A DNA stretch of 64,000 nucleotides from Bacteroidota bacterium (GTDB lineage: Bacteria > Bacteroidota > Bacteroidia > Bacteroidales > FEN-979): contig JAPLDI010000049.1 of NCBI GenBank assembly GCA_026391795.1, forward strand, positions 1-64,000. Direction: 5' to 3'. This document shows positions 25,056 through 33,422 of this stretch, in pieces. The position numbers and the translations under genes were made by a program. The notes under the pieces are model-generated. The model saw only the letters and a list, made by a program, of their open reading frames with translations. It made no database searches and had not been told where the DNA came from. Position 1 is the first letter of the stretch, and the number at the start of each line of letters is the position of its first letter.

Positions 25056-25700
25056 ATGATAAAGGACTATTGGCTGCATAGTTTTACGGTTTTCATGGGT
25101 TTCTTTGCGATGCTCAACCCGGTCGGAAATTTACCTGTTTTTATCGGAATGGTTTCTGATTTTGACAAGAAAACGCAACGGAAAGTGGCTTTAAAAGCGG
25201 TCCTCGTTGCATTTTTCATCATTGCTGTTTTCAGCGTTTTCGGGCACGTCATTTTCCGGATGTTTGGCATAACCCTTCCGGCTTTTCAGATTGCGGGCGG
25301 TCTGATCGTTTTTATGATGGGATATAACCTGCTGAATGCAAAGGATTCGACCATGCATTCGCAAGCTCCCTTGCATCATGAGGATATGGGTAACCTGGCT
25401 GAGGACCTTGCCATTACACCACTCGGAACGCCGCTGCTTGCAGGACCCGGAACCATCTCAGCAGCGATGAATTTTGTCGGGGCCGGAAAATCAGTCGTGA
25501 ATGTAGTCCTTGTCATTGCTGTTTTTGCCGTTATGTGCCTCATCACCTATCTCCTCTTTATCTCAAGCCAGAAACTGGCTTCCCGGGTGAACCCGGGGAT
25601 ACTGAAGGTTGTTACACGCATCATGGGACTGATCCTCTCAGTGATTGCCATCCAGATGCTGATCACCGGGATTGAAGGGACGATACACCTGTTTCAATAA
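25056..25700 (+). CDS. MarC family membrane protein
   Basis: 214 residues with six hydrophobic helices and the family signature FAMLNPVGNLPVF near the N-terminus. AFQIAGGLIVFMMGYNLL and ITPLGTPLLAGPGTIS follow. MarC/YchE/YhgN proteins are inner-membrane proteins of uncertain function, once linked to multiple antibiotic resistance but not shown to export drugs. It begins 1 bp after the preceding stop codon, so it is cotranscribed. Confidence 0.9.
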   Translation: MIKDYWLHSFTVFMGFFAMLNPVGNLPVFIGMVSDFDKKTQRKVALKAVLVAFFIIAVFSVFGHVIFRMFGITLPAFQIAGGLIVFMMGYNLLNAKDSTMHSQAPLHHEDMGNLAEDLAITPLGTPLLAGPGTISAAMNFVGAGKSVVNVVLVIAVFAVMCLITYLLFISSQKLASRVNPGILKVVTRIMGLILSVIAIQMLITGIEGTIHLFQ

Positions 25701-25711
25701 CCTTCTTTTCT

Positions 25712-26359
25712 ATGAAAAAACATGGGGTTCTGATTCTCCTGCTGGGCTTTCTGCTCCTTTTTCCTTCGTGCAAGGATACGAAAAAGGAGTACTATCCTGA
25801 CGGTACGCTGAAATCGGTTGTTCATGTCAGGGGAGGAAAATATTATGGGAAAGCAGTATTTTATTCTCCCAATGGGGATATTCAGCTTGAATGTTTTTAT
25901 AAGGAAGGCATTCTGCAGGGACCGCTGATCCGTTATTACCCTTTGAAAAAGAAGAAGGAGCTGCAGAATTACGACAAGGGAAATCTCGACGGACTTTCGA
26001 CTACCTGGTTTCTGGATGGAGGAAAATCATCGGAGACAACCTACATGAACGGGATTCTTAACGGTCCTTACCGCGAATACCATCCCAACAACCGCATAAA
26101 AGTACAGGGGCAATACCTGAACGGGTTTTTTGCAGGAAAGTGGTTCTATTTTAATTTCAACGGGGATATCGTAGGGGAGGGGCAATTTACCCACGGGACC
26201 GGGAATCAGCGTTCATTTTTTCCTGACGGGAAAGTCAGCCATGACGTGCCTTATAAGAATAACCTCAAAGACGGGGAGGAAATTGAGTACGATCCTTCAG
26301 GGAAAGTGTCATCCGTCAAAATATTCAGGAATGACAGCCTGATCCGGGTGATCCGTTAA
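25712..26359 (+). CDS. YwqK-type MORN-like repeat lipoprotein
   Basis: 215 residues. The signal ends in a lipobox (LLLFPSC), so it is a membrane lipoprotein. The body has repeats of the pattern YYPDGTLKSV..., YSPNGDIQLE..., GNLDGLSTTWFLDGG and NGILNGPYREY, the MORN-variant repeats of the YwqK family. Databases often label this family an antitoxin, but nothing here supports a toxin-antitoxin pair. The likely role is a surface or periplasmic beta-repeat protein of unknown function. A 5-bp-based hairpin follows its stop. Confidence 0.82.
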   Translation: MKKHGVLILLLGFLLLFPSCKDTKKEYYPDGTLKSVVHVRGGKYYGKAVFYSPNGDIQLECFYKEGILQGPLIRYYPLKKKKELQNYDKGNLDGLSTTWFLDGGKSSETTYMNGILNGPYREYHPNNRIKVQGQYLNGFFAGKWFYFNFNGDIVGEGQFTHGTGNQRSFFPDGKVSHDVPYKNNLKDGEEIEYDPSGKVSSVKIFRNDSLIRVIR

Positions 26360-26364
26360 AAAAT

Positions 26365-26396
26365 CAGTCGGAAACGTCTCGTCCGTTTTTTGACTG
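26365..26396 (+). terminator. Weak hairpin after YwqK-like gene
   Basis: CAGTC and GACTG arms, with partial inner pairing between GGAAA and a T-rich run, 5 bp after the stop. A possible terminator before the gdhA promoter. Confidence 0.3.
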
Positions 26397-26439
26397 GAAA
26401 CGGGTTGGTTTCCCAGGTAAAAAAAATCCCCTCATTTCA

Positions 26440-26470
26440 TTTGTTAACTCGCTTTAATAACTTAATTTTG
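26440..26470 (+). promoter_or_regulatory. gdhA promoter, full consensus
   Basis: TTTG at 26440-26443, exactly 19 bp, then TAATTTTG at 26463-26470. This is the clearest Bacteroidota-type sigma-70 promoter in the window. The leader before the ATG is about 65 nt. Confidence 0.8.
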
Positions 26471-26540
26471 CAGGGCTTTTCGTGATATTTTATCAAAATA
26501 TTCATCATAGAACTCTTTTTTAATCTTAAAAATTTATACT

Positions 26541-27878
26541 ATGAACCTAGAGAAAATCATGAACGACCTGGAGAAAAGGAATCCGGGTGAAGTGGAATAC
26601 CTTCAGGCTGTAAGGGAAGTACTTGAATCGATCGAAGAAGTCTACAACGAAAACCCTCATTTTGAGTCAGCTAACATCATCGAGCGTCTTGTTGATCCTG
26701 ACCGGATCTTTACTTTCAAGATCAGCTGGGTGGATGATAACGGCAAAGTGCAGGTTAACCGGGCATACCGCATTCAGTTCAACAATGCAATTGGTCCTTA
26801 CAAAGGAGGTCTTCGGTTCCATCCCAGTGTAAATCTCAGCATCCTGAAATTCCTCGGATTTGAGCAGATTTTCAAGAACAGTCTTACCACATTGCCGATG
26901 GGTGGTGCAAAAGGCGGTTCGGATTTCGACCCGAAGGGTAAATCCAATTCGGAAATCATGCGTTTCTGTCAGGCTTTCATGCTTGAACTCTGGAAAGTGA
27001 TCGGTCCCGAAACCGATGTTCCTGCCGGGGACATTGGCGTGGGCGGCCGCGAAATCGGATTTTTATACGGTATGTATAAAAAACTTGCCCGTGAAAACTC
27101 CGGTGTTCTCACCGGTAAAGGGTTGAGCTGGGGCGGCAGCCTCATCCGCCCGGAAGCTACCGGCTTCGGAGCTGTTTATTTTGCAAATGAAATGCTGAAG
27201 GCAAACGGAATGTCAGTTGAAGGCAAAATCGTGGCACTCTCAGGTTTTGGCAACGTGGCATGGGGAGCCGCAATCAAAGCTACCGAACTCGGTGGAAAAG
27301 TTGTTACCATCAGCGGTCCCGACGGGTATATCTATGACCCGGATGGCATTTCCGGCGAAAAGATCGATTACCTTCTCGAACTGAGAGCTTCAAACCAGGA
27401 TATCGTAAAGCCATATTCCTATGAATTCCCGAATGCCAAATTCCATCAGGGGAAACATCCGTGGGAAGTGAAGTGCGATGTAGCACTGCCTTGCGCAACA
27501 CAGAATGAACTGAACAAGGAAGATGCCGATCACCTGATTAAAAATGGGGTTGTTTGTGTGGCTGAAGGTGCAAACATGCCATGCACCCCCGAGGCCGTCG
27601 AACTTTTCCTCGAGCATAAAATTCTTTTTGCTCCCGGAAAGGCTGTGAATGCAGGCGGTGTTGCTACATCTGGACTCGAAATGTCGCAGAATGCAATGAA
27701 ACTCAGCTGGCCGATCAAAGAGGTGGACAAACGTCTCCATGAGATCATGTGCAGCATTCACGAATCATGTGTTAAATATGGTAAAGACAAGGACGGCTAC
27801 GTGAATTATGTGAAAGGTGCAAATGTGGCAGGATTCCTGAAGGTGGCAAATGCCATGCTCGACCAGGGTGTGATCTAA
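26541..27878 (+). CDS. gdhA: NADP-type glutamate dehydrogenase
   Basis: 445-residue hexameric enzyme that joins ammonia to 2-oxoglutarate (or the reverse), linking carbon and nitrogen metabolism. Family blocks include GPYKGGLRFHPSVNLSILKF, LPMGGAKGGSDFDPKGKS with the catalytic Lys, and the dinucleotide motif GFGNVAWG. The length and N-terminus match the bacterial NADP(H)-dependent GDH50s group. It is flanked by a full promoter and a rho-independent terminator, so it is a single-gene unit. Confidence 0.96.
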   Translation: MNLEKIMNDLEKRNPGEVEYLQAVREVLESIEEVYNENPHFESANIIERLVDPDRIFTFKISWVDDNGKVQVNRAYRIQFNNAIGPYKGGLRFHPSVNLSILKFLGFEQIFKNSLTTLPMGGAKGGSDFDPKGKSNSEIMRFCQAFMLELWKVIGPETDVPAGDIGVGGREIGFLYGMYKKLARENSGVLTGKGLSWGGSLIRPEATGFGAVYFANEMLKANGMSVEGKIVALSGFGNVAWGAAIKATELGGKVVTISGPDGYIYDPDGISGEKIDYLLELRASNQDIVKPYSYEFPNAKFHQGKHPWEVKCDVALPCATQNELNKEDADHLIKNGVVCVAEGANMPCTPEAVELFLEHKILFAPGKAVNAGGVATSGLEMSQNAMKLSWPIKEVDKRLHEIMCSIHESCVKYGKDKDGYVNYVKGANVAGFLKVANAMLDQGVI

Positions 27879-27902
27879 AGATCCTGAACATTACACGCAT
27901 AA

Positions 27903-27930
27903 AATCCCGGCATCGTCGGGATTTTTTTTT
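27903..27930 (+). terminator. Rho-independent terminator of gdhA
   Basis: AATCCCG and CGGGATT form a 7-bp stem around GCATCGT, followed by a run of ten T residues. It ends 52 bp after the gdhA stop. The T-run joins directly onto the next gene's -7 box. Confidence 0.88.
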
Positions 27931-27937
27931 ACTTTTG
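27930..27937 (+). promoter_or_regulatory. -7 box of BatA/VWA gene
   Basis: TACTTTTG overlapping the last base of the gdhA terminator T-run, 22 bp before the ATG at 27960. No recognisable -33 element; the terminator occupies that position. Confidence 0.45.
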
Positions 27938-27959
27938 TTTCCCTTTCAATCCGAACTGC

Positions 27960-30029
27960 ATGGTATTCGCACAGCCCCTCTTTTTGATTGCCCTGACCGC
28001 ACTCGCAATACCTGTTATCATTCATCTTTTTAATTTCAGGAAGTACAAAAAGATCTATTTCACCAATGTGAAGTTCATCGCTGAGATCAAACAGGAGACA
28101 AAAAAAAGATCGCAGCTGAAACACCTCCTGATCCTCTTGGCCCGGCTTCTGGCAGTGGCCTGCCTGGTATTCGTCTTCGCACAGCCATATCTGCCATCTT
28201 CAATCCGGCAGAAAAAACTCAAAGGCTCCCAGGCCGTCAGCATCTACATCGATAATTCCTTCAGCATGGAAGCTCTTGCTTCCGGAGGAAGGCTTCTGGA
28301 TGAAGCCCGCAGCAAAGCGATCGAGATCGCGGATGCCTGCAGACCGTCAGACCTCTTTCAGCTTCTGACTGCTGATTTTGAAGGCCGGCACCAACGGCTG
28401 GTCAGCCGGGATGAGTTCCGTACACTCGTGGAAGAGGTGAAAATATCCCCGGCTGTCAGATCCTTGTCAGAGGTCATGAAACGCGAAGAAGACATGTTTT
28501 CAGGGGTACGAAATATGAACCCTGTTGCTTATATCATCTCCGATTTTCAGCGGACAACCTCTGGCGTGACAAATGTGAAACCGGATACTGCCATCTCGTG
28601 GTTCTTTGTCCCTGTTGTAGCTGCAAAACAAAACAATCTTTTCATTGATACTGCCTGGTTTGACAACCCCGTTCTCCAGCCGTTGCAACCTGCAAAACTC
28701 AGGGTGAAAATCAGGAATTCCTCGGATGAGAGGCTCGAAAAAATCCCCCTGCAACTGGCCATCAACAACACTCAAAAATCAGTGGCCAGCTTTGCTGTCG
28801 ACCCACATTCTGAAACCACAGTTGTCCTTCCTTTTACCAACAATGCCGCAGGAGTCCAGTCGGGCACCCTGTCCGTCCCTGATTACCCGGTCACCTGGGA
28901 TGATAAGCTCTACCTCTCTTACCCGATCGCATCTGCAGTTCCCATTCTGAGTATCAACGGTGACAAGCCCAGTCGTTTCCTGGATGCCCTGTTTGCATCG
29001 GATTCATCCTTTATTTTCAGAAACAGCGGTGATAAACAGCTCGATTTTTCCTCCTTCGGACGCTACCCGTTGATTATCATGAATGGTGTTAAAGAAATTT
29101 CAACCGGGTTGAGGCAGGAATTTTTACGCTATGTCATGAATGGAGGAAACATCCTCATCTTTCCACCCGATAAGGCGGATCTTCGTGCGTACAACGAATT
29201 GTTGTCGGGTTTTGGTGCTCCTGTTATCACATCCACGGATACTACCCGGCTGAACGTATCCGAGCTGAACACAGAAAGCATGATTTTCAGGGATGTTTTT
29301 GAAAGGGATGCATCCGGAAAAATAATCCTTCCTGAGAACGCTGATCTTCCAAGGGTTCTGAAGCATTATACCCTGAACAGGGCCTCTAAATCTGCCACCG
29401 AAGATCTGATGAAACTTCAGAATGGGCAGGCTTTTCTAACCGTCACAAAATCAGGCAAAGGGCAGGTCTATCTTTCTGCCGTTTCCCTGGATGATAAAGC
29501 AAGTAATTTTCCAAAAAATTCAGTTTTTGTCCCTGTTCTTTATAAGATCGCAATTCTGAGTGTCCCGGCGATCCATCTGTACTACTCATTATCTGCCGAT
29601 AACGGTATTGTAATTGAGAATGATTCCCTGAAAAACAAGGAAGTTTATAAAATCCGGAAGCTGGATTCTGATTTCGAAAGCATTCCGGAAACAAAGTCAA
29701 ACGGATCTGTCACCTTAATCTATCCGCGCGGTCAGATCCGGGAAGCCGGGCTTTATGAGATCATGGAAGGTTCCCGGAACGTGGAGGGAGTCGCATTCAA
29801 TTACGACCGGCGCGAATCCGATCTCAGTTGTTATACCGGCGACGAGTTGAATGCATTGCTGAAACGGTCGGAAGTTAAATATTTTGCCGTGCTGAAAGGG
29901 AAACAGGCTTCCCTTTCAAAACAGATCCGTGACATAAACCAGGGCACTCCGCTGTGGAAATACTTTGTGCTTGGTGCACTGGCTTGCCTGCTTGCAGAGA
30001 TCATGCTCATCCGATTGTGGAAAGATTAA
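27960..30029 (+). CDS. BatA-domain / VWA membrane protein
   Basis: 689 residues. The N-terminus is the BatA (aerotolerance N-terminal) domain: two helices around FLIALTALAIPVIIHLFNFRK and LILLARLLAVACLVFVFAQP. A VWA-like region (YIDNSFSMEA) and a large periplasmic beta-rich part follow. A C-terminal helix (FVLGALACLLAEIMLIRLW) anchors it. Such proteins belong to Bat/MoxR-type systems implicated in envelope stress. No moxR or batB adjoins; the DUF58 gene at 14.3 kb may be a functional partner. Confidence 0.85.
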   Translation: MVFAQPLFLIALTALAIPVIIHLFNFRKYKKIYFTNVKFIAEIKQETKKRSQLKHLLILLARLLAVACLVFVFAQPYLPSSIRQKKLKGSQAVSIYIDNSFSMEALASGGRLLDEARSKAIEIADACRPSDLFQLLTADFEGRHQRLVSRDEFRTLVEEVKISPAVRSLSEVMKREEDMFSGVRNMNPVAYIISDFQRTTSGVTNVKPDTAISWFFVPVVAAKQNNLFIDTAWFDNPVLQPLQPAKLRVKIRNSSDERLEKIPLQLAINNTQKSVASFAVDPHSETTVVLPFTNNAAGVQSGTLSVPDYPVTWDDKLYLSYPIASAVPILSINGDKPSRFLDALFASDSSFIFRNSGDKQLDFSSFGRYPLIIMNGVKEISTGLRQEFLRYVMNGGNILIFPPDKADLRAYNELLSGFGAPVITSTDTTRLNVSELNTESMIFRDVFERDASGKIILPENADLPRVLKHYTLNRASKSATEDLMKLQNGQAFLTVTKSGKGQVYLSAVSLDDKASNFPKNSVFVPVLYKIAILSVPAIHLYYSLSADNGIVIENDSLKNKEVYKIRKLDSDFESIPETKSNGSVTLIYPRGQIREAGLYEIMEGSRNVEGVAFNYDRRESDLSCYTGDELNALLKRSEVKYFAVLKGKQASLSKQIRDINQGTPLWKYFVLGALACLLAEIMLIRLWKD

Positions 30030-30114
30030 TGATTATTGGTTCCTCACAAATCCCTCGTGAAGATGGTTGTTCCTGTAATATTTTCTACTTTTACGCTTTA
30101 AATGCCGGGCTGCC

Positions 30115-30867
30115 ATGCTAAAGAACAGAAAAATCATCGTTGTTTTTCCTGCCTACAATGCAGAAAAAACATTGAGTGACACCTATAAAGAGATCCCTTT
30201 TGATATCGTGGATGAAGTATTGCTGGTTGATGATGCAAGTTCAGACAATACGGTTGGGGTTGCAAGGGAACTTGGTATACGGCATATCATCAGTCACCCG
30301 AAGAACATGGGGTACGGGGCAAACCAGAAATCCTGTTATAAAGCTGCCATCGACCTGGGGGCGGATATTGTAATCATGGTACACCCCGATTACCAGTATA
30401 CTCCGAAACTGATCCCTTCCATGGCCTACCTTATCGCCAATGAGGTCTATGAAGTGGTTCTTGGCTCCCGTATACTTGGTAAAGGGGCCCTGAAAGGAGG
30501 CATGCCACTTTATAAATATATTTCAAACCGTTTTCTTACCCTCTTCCAGAATTTTATGATTGGAGCGAAGCTGTCAGAATACCATACCGGCTACCGGGCC
30601 TTCTCCCGTAAAGTGATTGAAAGCATCAACTACCAGGAAAACTCAAATGATTTTGTATTCGACAACCAGATGCTTTCACAGATTCTTTACCAGGGTTTCG
30701 AAATAGCTGAAATTACCTGTCCTACGAAATATTTCAAAGAGGCTTCCTCCATAAATCTGAAAAGAAGTGTGACCTATGGCATTGGAGTTCTGAATACTTC
30801 CCTTTGTCATTTTTTTCAGAAGATGGGGATCGCCAGCTTCAGGATTTATAAGAAGATGCCGGGATGA
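30115..30867 (+). CDS. Glycosyltransferase family 2 (DPM1-like)
   Basis: 250 residues, GT-A fold. The nucleotide-sugar motif is VDDASSDN (DD at 39-40), with HPDYQY in the place of the DXD motif and a CPTKYFKEASSINL acceptor-side block. It resembles dolichyl- or polyprenyl-phosphate sugar transferases but lacks C-terminal membrane helices. It probably transfers a hexose to a lipid carrier or glycan for envelope synthesis. It is convergent with the DUF2752 gene. Confidence 0.87.
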   Translation: MLKNRKIIVVFPAYNAEKTLSDTYKEIPFDIVDEVLLVDDASSDNTVGVARELGIRHIISHPKNMGYGANQKSCYKAAIDLGADIVIMVHPDYQYTPKLIPSMAYLIANEVYEVVLGSRILGKGALKGGMPLYKYISNRFLTLFQNFMIGAKLSEYHTGYRAFSRKVIESINYQENSNDFVFDNQMLSQILYQGFEIAEITCPTKYFKEASSINLKRSVTYGIGVLNTSLCHFFQKMGIASFRIYKKMPG

Positions 30868-30875
30868 ACCTCGTG

Positions 30876-31286
30876 TCAGAGATTTCCTGAGATGTGCCAA
30901 ATCCAATAGGTCAAAAGGAGGATGAGGGAGGTCCAGGCCACCCATTTTTTCTGTAAAAGCGATTCCACCCACTTGTAAAATTTATAGAAGCTTTCTTTCT
31001 TAAACAGGATATCGGTCAGTACCCAGAGGGGGAATGTCAGGATCATCACTACAGCAGGGAACCCCAGGATGTTTTCATCGAGTGCCTGCCGGAAATTACC
31101 TTTCATAATGGAAAGCACCGAATGCGTTGTGCCGCATGAAGGGCAGGGAATCCCCGTTATCTGCCTGAACCAGCATACATTCCATCGTGGCAGGTTGCTT
31201 TTAATCAGGAAATGATTTACAATGACCCAGGAGCAAGCTGCAAATGCAACTCCCAGGACAAGGATGTAGAGATTCTTCCTCGACAT
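30876..31286 (-). CDS. DUF2752 membrane protein
   Basis: 136 residues, about three transmembrane helices. The family motif GIPCPSCGTTHSVLSIM has the CPxC pair at 48 and 51. The function is unknown; the CxxC suggests metal binding or redox. The ATG at 31286 lies 2 bp after the TM2 gene's stop, so the two are translationally coupled. TM2 and DUF2752 proteins are repeatedly neighbours in Bacteroidota. Confidence 0.85.
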   Translation of the reverse strand: MSRKNLYILVLGVAFAACSWVIVNHFLIKSNLPRWNVCWFRQITGIPCPSCGTTHSVLSIMKGNFRQALDENILGFPAVVMILTFPLWVLTDILFKKESFYKFYKWVESLLQKKWVAWTSLILLLTYWIWHISGNL

Positions 31287-31288
31287 TT

Positions 31289-31633
31289 TTACATTAATAT
31301 CTGCTGAAGTTTCTCGAAATTCACCTCCCGGGTCCTTCCCATGATTACAAACCAATCAATGATTGTCCAGATGTATAATCCGCCACAGGTAAGCAGTTTT
31401 GCTACGCCAAGTCCCGTATCCCCGACAAGGAAACGGTCGACCCCGAAAAATCCTCCGATCAGGGAAATCAGAAGTAAGAAGTTTGGCTCCTTGAATTCGG
31501 CTCCCGCCGTTTGTAACAGGATATATTTTGACTCATCCGCCTGCAACAAGTGCTCCCGGATAAACGGTATCTGGTGGGGCTCAAAGAACTTGGCGTTCAT
31601 CATCAGAAACATGTCGACTTTTTGCGCTTCCAT
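31289..31633 (-). CDS. TM2 domain protein
   Basis: 114 residues. A soluble N-terminal ~50 residues is followed by the TM2 domain: FLLLISLIGGFFGVDRFLVGDTGLGVAKL and GGLYIWTIIDWFVI, with the DRF motif between the two helices. The function is unknown in bacteria. Coupled to the DUF2752 gene. A TAAATTTG -7 box lies at 31773-31780. Confidence 0.88.
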   Translation of the reverse strand: MEAQKVDMFLMMNAKFFEPHQIPFIREHLLQADESKYILLQTAGAEFKEPNFLLLISLIGGFFGVDRFLVGDTGLGVAKLLTCGGLYIWTIIDWFVIMGRTREVNFEKLQQILM

Positions 31634-31772
31634 AAAGAATAGATTTTAGCAGTGTTTTCCTACTTCTGTGGTTTTTCGGCTGTACCCCGTTTTTTTTACT
31701 GGTCTCCGGCCTCCAGTCTGTTTCCGGAAATTGGTTTCTTCAGATTCCGGATATACAGTTATCGATGACAGA

Positions 31773-31780
31773 CAAATTTA
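31773..31780 (-). promoter_or_regulatory. -7 box for TM2/DUF2752
   Basis: TAAATTTG on the minus strand, 139 bp before the TM2 start. It stands back to back with the aroQ -7 box. Confidence 0.35.
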
Positions 31781-31792
31781 TTAATAAAAACC

Positions 31793-31800
31793 TATATTTG
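31793..31800 (+). promoter_or_regulatory. -7 box for aroQ
   Basis: TATATTTG, 17 bp before the aroQ ATG. No good -33 element. Confidence 0.45.
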
Positions 31801-31817
31801 TAATAAAATCAGTGATT

Positions 31818-32240
31818 ATGAAACTCCTTGTTATAAACGGCCCGAACCTGAACCTGCTTGGAAAGAGGGAGAAGGATATTTACGGTTCCCGGACGTTCTC
31901 AACCTATCTGAAAAAACTCCGGAACAACTATCCGGATATACAGATCGATCATGTGCAGACAAACATTGAAGGAGAAATCGTTGACGCTCTGCATAAGGCC
32001 GGCTTTCTCTACGACGGAATTATCATGAATGCAGGAGGTTACACCCATACTTCCGTCGCCATACCGGATGCTGTAAAGGCAATTACCACAAGGGTCGTGG
32101 AAGTTCATATCTCCAATATTTTTGCGCGGGAATCGTTCCGCCATACCTCCCTGATTGCACCTGCAGTGAAAGGCAGTATTATCGGATTCGGAATGGAATC
32201 ATACCGGCTGGCTGTTGAAAGTTTCAGGCTGGCACTCTGA
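31818..32240 (+). CDS. aroQ: 3-dehydroquinate dehydratase, type II
   Basis: Third step of the shikimate pathway, converting 3-dehydroquinate to 3-dehydroshikimate. 140 residues, typical for the dodecameric type II enzyme. The signature INGPNLNLLGKRE and catalytic Tyr22 (IYGS) are present, as are the asparagine in MNAGGYTHTS and the catalytic His97 (EVHISN). I use the ATG at 31818; an in-frame GTG lies two codons upstream. Confidence 0.95.
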   Translation: MKLLVINGPNLNLLGKREKDIYGSRTFSTYLKKLRNNYPDIQIDHVQTNIEGEIVDALHKAGFLYDGIIMNAGGYTHTSVAIPDAVKAITTRVVEVHISNIFARESFRHTSLIAPAVKGSIIGFGMESYRLAVESFRLAL

Positions 32241-32255
32241 AAAAAATGGCTGGGA

Positions 32256-33281
32256 TCAGACGAAAAATTTGTTCGGGTCCAGATCTGTGAATTTCTTTTT
32301 GTTCCGCAGGAAATATTCGAAAACGATGTTTTTTTTGTAAACCTGGTGCAAGGGACCATGCGGCAGAAGTTTACGTTTCGCCTTCGTTTTTCCAAGGGCT
32401 GAATAGAAGCTCATGTGCGCCTTATAAATGGCCCAAAAATCTTTAAACCCGGCGGTAAACAGGAATTTGAGTGCGGCAATGAGATCAAGAAATAATCTTT
32501 TTGCAAATACTTCGTCTACCAGGTTGTCAGGGAGGTTTTTATAAAGGAGGAAGAAGTTGTTTCTGAAATTATAATAGGTCTTTCTCCAGGAGATCTTCGG
32601 AAGGGTGCCGCCCCCGATATGATAAACTACTGACTTCGGACAATACATTATTTTATAACCGAGGTTCTTTAACCTCCAGCAGAGGTCGATCTCTTCCATA
32701 TGGGCAAAGAAATCCTCATCCAGTCCGCCTGCCTTATGGAACAGATCCGCCCTGACAAACATGCAGGCGCCTGTGGCCCAGAAGATCTCAATAACATCAT
32801 CATATTGCCCCTGATCTTCTTCTAACGACTGGAACATTCTCCCACGGCAGAACGGGTAGCCGTATTTGTCAATGAACCCCCCGGCAGCTCCGGCATATTC
32901 AAATTTCGACCGTTCCGAATATGAGCGGACCTTGGGTTGACAGGCCGCAATGGAAGGATCTTTTTCCATCATTTCAATAACCGGCCGGATCCAATCCGGA
33001 GTAACTTCAATATCAGAATTGAGCAGGATATAATAATCCGCTTCGACCTGCTTTAATGCGAGGTTGTACCCCCGTGCAAAACCCTCATTTGCATCGTTCC
33101 GGATAATCCTGACCGAAGGAAAATTTAGTTCAAGGAAACTGACTGAATCGTCGCTGGATGCATTGTCGGCAACAATGATCTCGGCATCCCCCGAACTGTA
33201 GCGGATCAATGCCGGAAGAAATTGTTCCAGGTACTTTTTCCCATTCCAGTTCAGTATGACGACAGCGGTATGCACGATCAA
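32256..33281 (-). CDS. Glycosyltransferase family 2 (rhamnosyltransferase-like)
   Basis: 341 residues. The GT-A core has VVILNWNGKKYLEQFLPAL, the nucleotide motif VADNASSDDS and the metal motif in NSDIEV. EEIDLCWRLKNLGYKIMYCP is the usual C-terminal acceptor block of the WbbL-like subgroup. It probably adds a sugar to O-antigen or another surface glycan. No polysaccharide cluster surrounds it. Convergent with aroQ, 15 bp apart. Confidence 0.88.
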   Translation of the reverse strand: MIVHTAVVILNWNGKKYLEQFLPALIRYSSGDAEIIVADNASSDDSVSFLELNFPSVRIIRNDANEGFARGYNLALKQVEADYYILLNSDIEVTPDWIRPVIEMMEKDPSIAACQPKVRSYSERSKFEYAGAAGGFIDKYGYPFCRGRMFQSLEEDQGQYDDVIEIFWATGACMFVRADLFHKAGGLDEDFFAHMEEIDLCWRLKNLGYKIMYCPKSVVYHIGGGTLPKISWRKTYYNFRNNFFLLYKNLPDNLVDEVFAKRLFLDLIAALKFLFTAGFKDFWAIYKAHMSFYSALGKTKAKRKLLPHGPLHQVYKKNIVFEYFLRNKKKFTDLDPNKFFV

Positions 33282-33422
33282 TAAGCGATAAAATAAGACA
33301 AAGAATCAGGAGTGATTCTGCCTTGGTAAAAATACTAAATTAAATTATTGAATTTGATAATAAAATTTCACCACCTGTTAAACGTGCCGGCGCAATTATA
33401 TAGAATCTGGCCAGGATAGAAA

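Noticed and set aside
25712-26359. Antitoxin of a toxin-antitoxin pair (usual database label for YwqK-like proteins).
   Set aside because: It is a lipoprotein with MORN-like repeats and no toxin gene adjoins it.
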